From assembly GCF_032854445.1 (NCBI RefSeq), contig NC_088302.1:29038979-29102978 (forward strand): a DNA stretch of 64,000 bases, in the 5' to 3' direction. Positions 37,918 through 49,500 of this stretch are shown piece by piece. A program made the position numbers and the translations under genes. The notes beneath the pieces are model-generated. The model searched no databases, was not told the origin of the DNA, and saw only the letters and a program-made list of their open reading frames with translations. Source of the stretch: Liolophura sinensis. Lineage: Eukaryota > Mollusca > Polyplacophora > Chitonida > Chitonidae. Position 1 is the stretch's first letter. Each line of letters opens with the position of its first letter.

Positions 37918-38061
37918 TTTCTGAATTTGGCCCATAAACAAATGATTTGTAAACTTGGCGCACTGTTTCTAAATTTGGCCCGTAAATAAACAGTTTGTAA
38001 AGTTGGCGCCTTTTTTTCCACTTTGGCCCGAAAACAAATAGTTTGTAAACTTGGCGTCTTG
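37918..38061. repeat. 48-bp tandem repeat, three diverged copies
   Basis: Three units share TTTGGCCC, AAA, AGTTTGTAAA and TTGGCG words, each 48 bp long with no indels. On the minus strand the units encode 16-residue repeats of the type RQVYKLFVFGP and RQLYKLFIYGP. I see no splice-bounded gene around it. Confidence 0.85.
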
Positions 38062-39966
38062 TTCGTGTTTCTTGGGTATAAATGGCTTCCAAGAATTCGT
38101 CGTGAAATTGAATCAGTCAGGGCAAGACGAGTATTACAGAGACAAGAGCAACATTACCAGCCAGGTTGATAATTACGTTATCTTTCTTGATAAAGCACGT
38201 CTCATTCTGGCTGATGACTTAGACCAGTTAGAGCAACCAAGATACAATCAAAACCCCGACCCCGCTCAGCCGCTATTAACCTTCTGTCGCTTGGACTAAT
38301 TATACACTTCCGAACTGAGTTTTCAGATCGGAATGCAACAGCTGAAAATAACAGAGAATGAGTGATAAATAATTATTTCTATTGTATTAATTTTTTTTTT
38401 AATAAATAAAGTTCACGTGTAAATGCAAATGACAACTTGTTACCCAATGAAAACATATCGAGGTGGCATTTTGCCATTAAACAGCCAAAATAACGGTATA
38501 AAGGAAAGACTGCGTATCACTACTAAGCAATATTCACTTATCATGTCAAAACGAGACACAGTTGATCAAAACAGCCGAGGGTGGACTCAAATTCTCGAAG
38601 ACGCCATAGTTGAGAAAAATATATATAGAGGGGAATGGTACAATAGTGCATACTTATCTTATGTTTCTTCCACGTTTTGCTTTGAACCAAAATCTTGCTG
38701 TTTTACAGATCAAAGGCCTGTCGATGTAGATCCCACGCATTTCTCAAAACACACCGACTGTGCATCAATGTAACAAAAAAATATATGATCAGAAATTCCG
38801 CCTTGTCATGTCACTCATAAAATGTAACGTTGTATAAACATGCTATGTAAACAACATTGCATGGCAATATGCTTAAACCTTTGTAATTACTCCTGCAGTC
38901 AACTATCGACATCACGTGTTACCAGTAATCCACATCCATATCAATAAGGCAAACCGCCGTATGTTATTTTTTAAGATATATTTCCAGAGGCTTTACTATT
39001 CTTGTATACGAATAATTGGGCAACAAATTTCAATCATGTGTATAATTTGACAGCATGCTAATAATTGCATGTAGAATTTTAATGTGCCATTTTATTCAAT
39101 TAATCATGGAAGTCATTTTGTGGTAATTTTAAACAGGAAATTATTATGAATCATTACATAGTCATTTAGAGTGACGTAACCTGTTAAAAGGTTAATATCG
39201 TTGGCATTTACTGTTGACAATAAATTTACCCTTCCTTGGCATAAATGCAATTATATCGGCGTTGCAAATAGTCAAGTTGACCCGTGTCATTCAGTTTGAC
39301 AGACACTCTTCAGACAAGTTTGTGATCTTGAGGAAATTCATCATGGAATTCGGCAAGATGTTCATTTACGACATATTAAGAGGAAATGTGTAACAAACAC
39401 CAATAATAGTGCAGAGAATTAAACTGTGTGCGAATATACATATATATTTAAACAAGCACTGTTTGTTTTTTTTTGGGGGGGGGGGGTGCTTTTTGTGTGT
39501 GTCAAATTACCATACATCATGCAAACAGCAGTTTTAATGTATTCTGCGTTTTACAAGAAGTTACAGAAAGCAGCAAAAATATAAAGAGATAAAAAAATTT
39601 AAACGTGAAGAAAAAAATTATTGTTATTATTGTTATTATTTTAAGCCTAAATTGCGTATATAGCTGAATATTTATTCACGAAATCAATCTTTCAAATTAG
39701 TGATCGGAAATCAATTTTCTCTATGTGTAAACTCTAATAAACTTATGATCATCTAGTGCTACTACTGCCTTCGGCCTGACATACAAAATGCGTTCTTCCA
39801 TAGACCATTCATGAACCATTTTGTCCAGAATCAAAACACTTTCCTGTGGTTTGTTTGGCCTTTTATGGTCAACATAAAAACCATACATAGCTATTCAACT
39901 GATATTATCAATTCTTAAAGCAATACAGTTAGATGTGAAAATATTAACTCTTTATAGATGGAAGGA
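38062..39966. other. No recognisable gene
   Basis: Two consecutive plus-strand frames (38,051-38,299 and 38,423-38,773) have polar, protein-like composition but no motif or splice context. A poly(T)/poly(G) junction lies at about 39,466-39,489. Confidence 0.35.
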
Positions 39967-39967
39967 A

Positions 39968-40307
39968 ATGGAGCGTGTTCTAGTGGTCAGGATTGCTTGC
40001 ATTTCAATCAATAGGACACATAAGGTGGATGTTCAAATCCGAGTTTGGACAGCAAAATTTTATACATGTTGATTCTCCCGCCTTGTTTACAATAAGCTGT
40101 CGACGATACTCGTATGGCCATCTTGTTCGTTCAAGACGAATATGGCGCGAATGTATCTGTATGCTATGCATGGGAAAGGTCGGTGAATTGTTTACAGTGA
40201 GAACTTCTGTTTTCCCTACTCATAAAACTGACCACCCTCCTATAAATGAACAGTTCTTAGATATTGCCTAAAACAAGCAATCAAAAAACACAACAAATAA
40301 ATATCAC
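39968..40307 (+). mobile_element. SINE with tRNA(Glu)-like head and a family-1 3' segment
   Basis: The left end (TTCTAGTGGTCAGGATTGC, then TGTTCAAATCCGAG about 50 bases later) resembles the A and B boxes of a tRNA, closest to tRNA(Glu). About 250 bases downstream, GACCACCCTCCTATAAATGAA, minus its last base, and then TTCTTAGATATTGCCTAAAAC align with the conserved family-1 3' segment, followed by CAATCAAA and an AAATAAATA tail. So one 3' module sits behind a head unlike that of the 8.5-kb copy. The element is diverged and I could not fix its target-site duplication, so the ends are approximate. Confidence 0.65.
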
Positions 40308-43129
40308 ATTCTCTGCACGCTGGTTGGATGTCTAAATGCCATTCTTTCCCACAGCCGAGCATGGTTTCGTCCCAACTCACACACGCTGAGGAGTCCGGTA
40401 GAAATTATCTTGACTGTTAGTCCAAAAGAGTATTTAAATTCCTCTGGCCACAGGGGCGCCTGAACAAAAAATGCTGCATTACGTCGGTTAAAGTTATTGA
40501 TGGAGACCTGGGTACAGATCATAGCGGGGTTCGTCCTCAGCAAAGAGCCTTATCAATCAAACTCATCGGTTTACAGCATAGTTCCTTAGTTATGATGTTG
40601 TGTTCTTTATTGTATTAACCCCTGGAACATCTGAGCTACTAATAACTCCGACACTCATGCAGTGGGGAAAATTGCCCAAAAGGGAAAGGGCATAAAAATG
40701 ACCCGGATTTTTGCCCTGCACAGGGAATAACTGCATTGTTTCAATAATCAAATTACCACGGAGCAATTTCAACTGACGTGTGGGACAAAATTGAAAAACA
40801 GCAATAAGCACATAACGTGAAACTGTTTAGAAATGGGCAAAGGACTAATAATTTTATAATTATCCCTTAGCTCGTCCGATCTGGCCATCATTGTACGTAG
40901 ACTGACAGTTTTATATTCTCGGTTACATTAGAGAGGACATCGTCCATGTATGCGATTAACCAGAAGGGCATCTTCTACATAGCAGACAACTTAGTGGATC
41001 GTCATCCATAATCTAACTGACAGCCATCTGCCCGTTATATTCAGAATGACTGACAGACTTTCTTCTGGCTTTTATCCACGTATAATCAGCCTGGATATTT
41101 TCATTCTGTTGCGATATTTAAGGAGGTTATAACATCGGTTATATTAGACAAACCGTTATTTACCGTGTGCAAAGATAACCACATAAGCTACATGCACTAG
41201 CCACTGTATCGTGAGCCAATCGACGGCTTGTCGCCAAACCGTTGTGTAGTTGTGTAAGTCGATCGAACGCTTAAATTATTTACTTGTAATAAAGTGCACA
41301 TCGTTTATCTTGTATTCATCACACCGTTATTTGATTTCATTTCGCTAAGTGCCTTAATGAAGTTCTCTGCTTAAATTACATTATTTATTGAAATGAGATG
41401 GGTGATATGAATGTGAGTTTATAATAACGCGCGAACATTTCATATGCGAAGCAAAATGATCATGGTAAACAACTTGGCAAAAAAAACACAAAAAGCATAC
41501 TCATTAAGTTAATTAAATGGCCCTAACAGCTATATATGTGGTTAAGAAAAGCATACGTTTGGAATATATAAAACTACACGTAGAACCGAACTATCCTCAT
41601 TTTGATGCACAAAGAACCGAAAAGAGCCCAGATATATATGCCATACACATCTATAGTATTGTGACGCTGGTTAGAATTATGTGTCTTGTTTCTAAATCTA
41701 TATTCGTCAAAAATAACGTATTCACAAAACATTTAAACGCCTTTGCGCGCAATTTCTCATTGGTTAAGATTAAAACTCTTAACAGCAAATACAAAGGGGA
41801 CATGTACCTCTCTATATACATAACTGTGTATTTAATCCACTAAAACCTGAGAGACATATGGTAATTTGTACTGAATAACATCGTCAAGCGTGAAAATGAA
41901 CAGCTGGTATCAAAGGGCCTTTGATCATACATTGCGTGTTGAGTATTACGATTCAAAAAGTAAATACAAATTATACGCCCTGGACATTGATCTTGTCTTT
42001 CCTACTTCACCGAATCGGCTGATTTTGTCTTTGAATATACCAGCCTGTACTTTTACATTGTTTGCAGATTTATTTCCCATTTCATTTTGAGAAATTTGGG
42101 TGTCTTTTTCCCGTGCAATTGCGCCTTGCGACCATGTTGGATTGGCTATACTTCTGATATAAAATGGGTACAAATGTGCGCTCAAGAGCGGATTTTCTTT
42201 CTATGCATAACCTGCAGTCAGATTGTGGGCTTCGCAACCACGTTAAATGTTCAATGTCGTCACAAACCTTTTTCCGTCCCAAAACTGTTTTCTGGTGGAA
42301 TGATTCGTTCGTGTGTACGGACGCACATCACACTTGTAAAGTTCACAAGAATTTGTTTCTAATTAACGCCAAAAACAAAAGCAAAAAAAACTCGGTGTGA
42401 TATCACTATCATAAACTAATTTAAATATTGTCCATAAAACCCACCTTTGAGCTAAAACATTTGATTGTATTTAATGATTCAGTGGGGGAAACTTTACAAA
42501 AAGAAGCATAAAGCTAGGTAGCGTCAGGTATAATTTCAAAGGTCCTGTCACTGATGTTCGCTTTATTTTAGCTTTCTTTCACTTTTAATGCATATATATT
42601 TAATAATATCTCTTCGTGTCGGTTGTCAGATGCCCTGAAATGTACAGTATACAGATGTAATGTTTTAACACAAACATACGTCTGGTCACTGATAAATGCA
42701 CGCACACGACAACCAATGCTCTTCATGCAAAGTGAACATTTACTTATGTATGCAGCTTTAATTGTTCAACTCAGTTAACAGCCGTTGTTCCTTTTTTGTT
42801 TTGGTAATCGCTGTTTATCGAAAACTAGAAAATGGAAATGTGCTGGGTGTTTTCACCACAATGACGCCACATAAGGGCATCTGGGAGGATGGGCTCATGT
42901 TTATCCAGCCTGAATAATTAACAAATCGAGTTGAAGGAAAAACGCTCGCCCCATTCAAAAGAGCATAAGGTTGAGAGCTCTATAGAATCGTTTACCCGCT
43001 TTAATCAATACGGTATACGTGTGATTTAGAACCGACGGCACTACACTATACAGATGATCGGAGAATAGTCAAGAAAATTCCCGATACGAGCCCTATTCCT
43101 TCAGACTGATGTATTGATATTTTGTCCGG
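40308..43129. other. No recognisable gene
   Basis: AT-rich unique sequence. Overlapping open frames of 60-110 codons on both strands at 41,500-42,400 carry no recognisable motif. Confidence 0.4.
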
Positions 43130-43149
43130 AAACGTTTATAGAAACACGA

Positions 43150-43380
43150 AGCATTTTTTGCCGCCATTTTTCTCTCCTTTACGATGCGAGAATGGTACTT
43201 TCCTACAGATGTTGGCGTCTCACGCCAGTTTTCCGTATGAGAACAATACCGAGGATTAGGCGGATGGGGTGGGGTGGGGTGACTGTCCCGGGAAGAGAGT
43301 AAATCACGTGATCTCAGGCGGCCATTTACACACAGACCGTTTGCAGCCATTGTAGAGCAGCACACTGTACTTTGAGCCAT
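43150..43380. promoter_or_regulatory. Promoter-like cluster: two YY1-type motifs and a CACGTG E-box
   Basis: GCCGCCATTTT near 43,157-43,169 and GGCCATTT near 43,320 are YY1-type motifs, and TCACGTGA lies near 43,304-43,312. The lamin promoter at 51.8 kb has the same pairing of E-box and YY1 motif. On the minus strand the first YY1 motif reads AAAAATGGCGGC, an ATG in a context like the TISU element of genes with very short 5' leaders. A 95-codon minus-strand frame (43,093-43,380) has three methionines, including this one. No downstream gene is visible. Confidence 0.3.
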
Positions 43381-43782
43381 AGTGGTGTATACCAGACCAA
43401 AGAATGGTTTATCACAAACCTATCAAAACCATGACCAATTCACATAGACAGTGTCCAGTTGGCTTCATTCATTTGATGGCAACCAGACCATCAGCTGTAT
43501 ACATAGAGCCACAATGAAATTTGCCAGACAGTCGGAATTTCATTAGCGTATATAGGAATCCAATTTGCGTGTCTTTCATACCATGCACAGTGTTAAGTTA
43601 TAGTTCCACAGTTATACATGTAACCCAACATTATAATACATTACAACGCCATATCGAAAGTGGGGCAAAACATTATTTTCTTACAAGCTGACAAACCAAT
43701 CCTCTACTCTTTAAAAAAATTGATAAACAGATAAACCAATGAAGCTTATACTGCAATTTTAACATGCTGATAAATATTCATT

Positions 43783-43899
43783 TAAACAATATTTGACACA
43801 TACACCGCCGATTGGTGCATGTTTAACTCTAGTATCATAAACAATATTTGATATATACACCGCCGATTGGTGCATGCATGTTTAACTCCATAGTACCAT
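43783..43899. repeat. Tandem duplication of about 55-62 bp
   Basis: Two adjacent copies share AAACAATATTTGA, ATACACCGCCGATTGGTGCA and TTTAACTC. The second copy has an extra TGCA and a few substitutions. Confidence 0.9.
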
Positions 43900-45072
43900 T
43901 AATTCATCACGCAACGGCAATGATCAGGTTATTGATGAAGACAATAGCAGGCTTACTTAGCACACCAAACCTTCAGACAATGTCCAATGTACCTATCTTG
44001 GTTTGACCTGTGAATAATATGTTATTTTATTCGCAGATTTGACTTATTTCCTAAATTCAAATGTCGCCTGTTTATATTCGAATATCACCCAATATATAAT
44101 TTCCAAAGTAAGGCGAACTACTATATTTTCCAACCGAGCACTGAGAAGGCATACGATCTTGGCTGTAAATATGCCGCCCATGTATACCACGAATAGCCTA
44201 TGTATATCCAAGAAGAAGTTTGTGTTCGCATACTGAATAAAGAAATATTTTACATATGTTCAATTTTTTATTCCTTTCACATACCTCTAAGGGCAAATGT
44301 ACACACTTTCTCATGAATTGTATGTATATATATTCAATATAAATGCTGTGCTTGTAAGGTGTATGCAGACAATTCCATCTCTAGTATCCATGGACCGAGC
44401 ACTCTGTCGTGAGTTAGCAGACGTAAAATGTTCTACAGTAAAATATGAAAGTCAGAGGTACATATATAGTCACCATCTGAATAGCAAAGGTACAAAGTTA
44501 ATGTACTTAATGTCTTGGTGAAGTAACATGTCAATAAGAACAGGGGAGGGGTGGGGTATATATTAGATATAATTAAGACCTACCACAATACTGTGCTATT
44601 ATAACACTTTCATACTTGATTGAATCGATATTCTTTTAATTACCTTATTGCTTTGATGGAAAATGTACAGTAAATGATAATTTCGTCATAATACACCAAT
44701 ATTAATGCACAAGGTGATTTAATGCTCAAAAATATCACCATCATGCAAATTTCATAATTTAGTAACACCCAAAAAGATCACAAGTACTAAAATTAAACAC
44801 AGGGTAAAGATGGCAATGGTGAGTTCATAGTTTATTAACTATTCTCGAAACAAACGCTATTCAACAACCGCACTCCTACCTTTTTCTTAATCCTTATATA
44901 TTGGCAAATATTTTCCTAACAAAATATTTTTAGGAGTGTGACTTGAAGTTCACTCACCTAAGCTTTTTTTTTAGTTGCAAACATGCCCCAAAATCATAGG
45001 ACTGAAAAACATTTTGGCACCTGGAACTAGAGGTTATGTATGTTTTTCTAAGATATACTAGATGTGATCAAA
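43900..45072. other. No recognisable gene
   Basis: AT-rich unique DNA with only chance-length open frames. Confidence 0.45.
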
Positions 45073-45641
45073 AGTATTTCAGTCTACATCCGTTCTAGAC
45101 TTGTATTTCGGTTTACATCTCTTCCATACTTGTAAGTGGTTTAGTCTACATTTGTTCTATACTTGTAAGTATTTCAGTCTACATTTCTTCCATGCTTGTA
45201 AGTATTTCAGTCTACATCTGTTCTATACTTGTATGTATTTCAGTCTACATCCGTTCTGCACATGTAGGTAGTTCAGTCTACATCTGTTCTATACTTGTAT
45301 TTCGGTCTACATCTGTTCTGAACTAGTACGTATTTCAGTCTACATCTGTTCCATACTTGTAAGTATTTCAGTCTACATCTGTCCTGTACTTGTACGTATT
45401 TCAGCCTATATCTGTTCCATACTTGTAAGTATTTGTCTACATCTGTTTTATACTTGTACATATTTCAGTCTACATCTGTTCCATAGTTGTAAGTATTTCA
45501 GTCTACATCTGTTCTATACTTGTGTAAGTATTTCAGTCTATATCTCTTCCATACGTGTTAGTATTTCAGTCTACATCTTTTCTAAACTTGTACTTATTTC
45601 AGTCTACATCTGTTCTCTACTTGTAAGTATTTCAGTATACC
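45073..45641. repeat. 33-bp minisatellite, about 17 units
   Basis: The consensus unit is ACTTGTAAGTATTTCAG, then TCTACATCTGTTCCAT. Some units are shortened or carry substitutions. The period is divisible by three, so the minus strand shows an open frame of 11-residue repeats (LQVWNRCRLKY) for part of the array. I do not consider it a gene. Confidence 0.95.
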
Positions 45642-46246
45642 TCTCCAGAACCTAAACATGTGAAAAGCCTGTTTGTCACCATTATTATGCCCAAAATGAT
45701 TTCAAATTTAATAGTCTCAAAAGCCGTTTTGACATTCTTTAAGGACGTCTAATGAAAACTGAATAGCAGAATCTTGATTTCTAGGGACATATTCTAAGAC
45801 GGGCAGATCCCCTGGGGGAAGTTTGCAGCTGCTCACGGGCGGATGAGAAGGTGGTGGACAGTTAAATATTGAGTACAAACTTTTCATATAATAGAACGGC
45901 TCTGAAATCTAAATTTGATTTTTTGCAAAACTTTGGTTCTTCAAGTTTTTCTTGATGTTTTGTCTTATGGTTTTCCTTTAACTAAACAATTTGCTTCTTA
46001 ATTTTTAACTTTGCTTAGATACTTGAGGCAATTCAGTATATGCATATAGCGAGGAACGCCACGATTCTTGTTTGCCTGAAACAATACAAAAACATACGCG
46101 CAATACAGACAAAATGTAAGTTCTGAAGAAAAGTTGATAACACGGCTATTTCAGCTCACAACAGCAAAAGCTCCATGCTAAACTGCAAAAATGTTTGGAT
46201 ACGAATTTATCCTTATCATTTTGAGGATGGATATTGACACTAAATT
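45642..46246. other. No recognisable gene
   Basis: I see nothing beyond AT-rich unique sequence. Confidence 0.45.
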
Positions 46247-46330
46247 TATTTATTTATTTATTTATTTATTTATTTGACTGGTGTTTTACGCCGTACTCAA
46301 GAATATTTCACTTATACGACGGCGACCAGC
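46247..46330 (-). mobile_element. Severely 5'-truncated family-1 SINE
   Basis: Only the tail and about 60 bases of the conserved 3' segment are present. A perfect 13-bp duplication, TTGACACTAAATT, flanks it at 46,234-46,246 and 46,331-46,343. This is therefore a complete insertion event of a truncated copy, not a later deletion. Confidence 0.93.
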
Positions 46331-46831
46331 TTGACACTAAATTAGTTCTACGTACACAACAGCGTACATTGACTCTATTTCAGAGTTCTACACGATTTGA
46401 ACATCATTTGTGAGAGTTTGATATTTAGGATCATGCATGTGTTTTGTGGCATTTGACGCTTTTCTTGTGAAAACGTCATGAGTGAACCTCTGTGCTCTTC
46501 TTAAATGGTCTAGCGATCATTGGTGCTCAGTCAAAACTTGCAGGTCTTACAGGCTTAGTATTCAAAGGATAATACAACACGCATGCAGATACATACAACG
46601 AACAGTGACCGCAGACATCTTAGTATTTATTTGATTGTAAATATTAACATTTAATAGAACATAAAGTTTTGTGTGTAGGCCTACATATATTAGACTTATG
46701 TCATAAAACTGCCTTTCACTGTTTGCTGACTTACCTGGGAGACTTCCTATGTTGTCTTTCTTTAAGCAACATTTGTTGAGGAAAGTGGAAAATAAGATGT
46801 GTAATAGCTGTGTGTCAGCTTAAGCCCAGTG

Positions 46832-46935
46832 ATTTATTTATATATTTTATTTGTGCTTTACGCCGTATTTAAGAATATTTGACTTATACGGCGACTAGCA
46901 TTATGGTGGGGGAAAACCTGGCAGAGTCCGGCGAT
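46832..46935 (-). mobile_element. Diverged family-1 SINE 3' fragment
   Basis: ATTTATTTATATATTTTATT and then TTTACGCCGTATTTAAGAAT match the family-1 tail and 3' segment, followed by GCATTATGGTGGGGGAAAACC. The flanking duplication is not clear. Confidence 0.85.
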
Positions 46936-47700
46936 TGAGTCCAGTCCAGAAATAAAATATGAAATATAGGGGTTATGCAAAACTTCAACAGTTTGTCTAT
47001 AGGTTTGTATTTGTAAATGGCTATGCACACTATCTTATGATAGTTTATATGTAACAGCTCTTTATTCTTAAGTATCCGAATGCCTGCATGTTATAATGTA
47101 CAGGTCAAGACTATGTTACATTGAGGACACAAGAAAAAAAAATAAAAGAAAAATTTTAGTACTACGTTCAAAGGATACATAAAAATGTGCTATAAAATCA
47201 AGATTAAAATGAAGAAATATATTAACCAAAAATAAGGAAAAAATCTTTTTTCATTTTTGAGGCATATTTTTTATTATTACTTAATTAACCCTTTTTTTCG
47301 TCAATGGTCGAAAATGACGTCATCCAAAAATTTAATTTAACATTGATCCCGATACACAAGAGGAAGTCGTGAAAATTTGTAGTTTACGGTAACTAATGGG
47401 TAATGGGTTGACTGGTTTTTACCGTGCATTGGCCAGGGACAGCATATTGATTCAGTGACTACAAATCCCCATGATACAGAACTCAGCTGGAACTAGTTTC
47501 GTCTGCTGTTCCTTTGCCAGTCATTAGTTCAGGTAAGCTAAAACTCGCCACCTCGCCTTTCGAGTAAAGTATGAGTATTTCTCTTTTGTACTGCTGCAGT
47601 AGTGTGACGTAATCCACATTATTTTCAGATGCACTTTGTTACGTAAGCAGCAACTTTGACGTACATTCTAAATCGTCAATATGTCGTACATCTGAATTCA

Positions 47701-47813
47701 GGTCTGCCAGCAACCTGCTCGTGGGTGTGCCCCAGGCTCTACCCGGTTTCCTCCCGCCATAGTGCTGGCCGCCGTCATATAAGCGAAATATTCTTGAGTA
47801 TGGCGTAAAAACA
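47701..47813 (+). mobile_element. Family-1 SINE fragment, plus orientation
   Basis: GGTCTGCCAGCAACCTGC, then CTACCCGGTTTCCTCCCGCC, then TATTCTTGAGTATGGCGTAA give the central and 3' segments in plus orientation. Both the head and the TAAA tail are lost or diverged. Confidence 0.88.
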
Positions 47814-48246
47814 CATATTTTGGGCGCATCTGAAACAGTCGATCTCAAATATACCGAGTTGCCTAAATGTTAAACACCGTAGTTGTATATTAGTAATTAT
47901 AACAACTTAGGTACTAAGCAACAATTTCTCGTTTCATAGTAATATACAAGTTTTAGTCATCACTATTGATATTTTACACGAAATTGTAATTCAAGGGACG
48001 TGACTGCGGCATGCTTCAAACACAGAGTAAGTGAAGAGTTGTCTCCCATCTAGAAAAGCTATGATTTACCAAACAAGCAATATTTGGTGTACAATTTGAT
48101 AAGAAGCATTGATATACATAGAAGTGTAACAAGTTAATACTGCAGAATAAACTGTACGCAATTTACACCCGGAACTTTGTCGTATAACAGCCATCCTTCT
48201 CGTAACTGATTTGTTACTTTGTTTAGTTGAGATGAAATGAATAGAT

Positions 48247-48296
48247 GCCTTGGCTTTAACGTCGTACTTTACAATTTTTCAGTTATATGACGTAGA
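48247..48296 (-). mobile_element. Family-2 SINE 3' fragment
   Basis: GGCTTTAACGTCGTACTTTA and CAATTTTTCAGTTATATGA match the family-2 3' segment seen at 62.8 kb (GGGTTTAACATCGTACTTAA and CAATTTTTCAGTCATACA). The CACT/CTCA tail is absent. Confidence 0.65.
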
Positions 48297-48465
48297 GGAA
48301 TCATTGGGTTTGAGGGTCGAGCGATTATTGGATTGTGTGATCATTTATTTTTCAGTTTCTCCGCAGTTATACTGCAAACGTTTTGTCTGCATGTCGTCTG
48401 AAAATCAAAAATGCCATCCACGTACCTCAAATTGAGATTGTAAGTGTCATGTCGGTTTCCTCCCC

Positions 48466-49500
48466 CGTAGAAAACCTTTGCCACTGCACAGAGAAAATGC
48501 TTCCACCGAGGAGAAAACCTTGGCCACTGCGCAGAGAAAATGCTTCCACCGAGGACAAAACCTTTGCCACTGTGCAGAGAAAATGATTCAACCGCGGAGA
48601 AAACCTTTGCCACTGCGCAGAGAAAATGCTTCCACCGAGGAGAAAACCTTTACTGCGCAGAGAAAATGCTTCCACCGAGGAGAAAACCTTTGCCACTGCG
48701 CAGAGAAAATGCTTCCACCGAGGAGAAAACCTTTGCCACTGCGCAGAGAAAATGTTTCCCCCGAGGAGAAAACCTTTGCTACCGCACAGAGAGAATGGTT
48801 CCGCCGAAGAGAAAACCTTTGCCACTGTGCAGAGAAAATGCTTCCACCCAGGAGAAAACCTTTGTCACTGGGCAGAGAAAATGCTTCCACCCAGGAGAAA
48901 ACCTTTGCCACTGGGCAGAGAAAATGCTTCCACCCAGGAGAAAACCTTTGCCACTGGGCAGAGAAAATGCTTCCACCCAGGAGAAAACCTTTGTCATTGG
49001 GCAGAGAAAATGCTTCCACCCAGGTGAAAACCTTTGCCACTGCGCAGAGAAAATGCTTCCACCCTGGAGAAAACCTTTGCCACCGCACAGAGAGAATGGT
49101 TTCGCCGAGGAGAAAACCTTTGCCACCGCACAGAGAGAATGGTTCCGCCGCGGAGAAAACCTTTGCCACCGCACAGAGAGAATGGTTCCGCCGCGGAGAA
49201 AACCTTTGCCACCACGCTGAGCAAATGTTCCACCGTGGAGAAAATTCTTTGCCACCGCGCTGAGGAAATGTTCCACCGCAGAGAAAACCTTTGCCACCGC
49301 GCGGAGGAAATCTTCCTGACGTGGAGAAAACCTTAACCACCGCGGAGAAAACCTTCCCTCCCACGCGGATGAAATGTTTTCACCCCGAAGAAAACCCTTT
49401 CCTCCGCTCACAGAAAATTTTTCCAGCGCGGAGAAACTCGCAAAGGAAAAAGTTAATATCCTCGGAGAAAACCTTTATCCATCACGGAGAAATCCTTCCT
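48466..49500. repeat. 43-bp minisatellite, about 20 units, decaying at its right end
   Basis: The unit reads GAGAAAACCTTTGCCACTGC, then GCAGAGAAAATGC, then TTCCACCGAG. Local subtypes run in blocks: TGCTTCCACCGAG at 48.5-48.8 kb, GGGCAGAG with TTCCACCCAG at 48.84-49.02 kb, and ACAGAGAGAATGGTTCCGCC at 49.08-49.2 kb. Past about 49.3 kb the units are heavily diverged. The unit lacks stop codons in all frames and its length is not divisible by three, so long open frames arise on both strands. They are by-products of the repeat, not genes. Confidence 0.95.

Noticed and set aside
38051-38773. Two consecutive plus-strand frames of 82 and 116 codons
   Set aside because: Protein-like composition, but stops separate them, no splice sites join them, and the first starts inside a 48-bp repeat.
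45273-45461. 62-codon minus-strand frame with 11-residue repeats
   Set aside because: Explained by the 33-bp minisatellite. Unit-length changes break the frame on both sides.
48427-49411. Several long frames of 130-261 codons on both strands
   Set aside because: All are by-products of a 43-bp tandem repeat with no stops in its unit.
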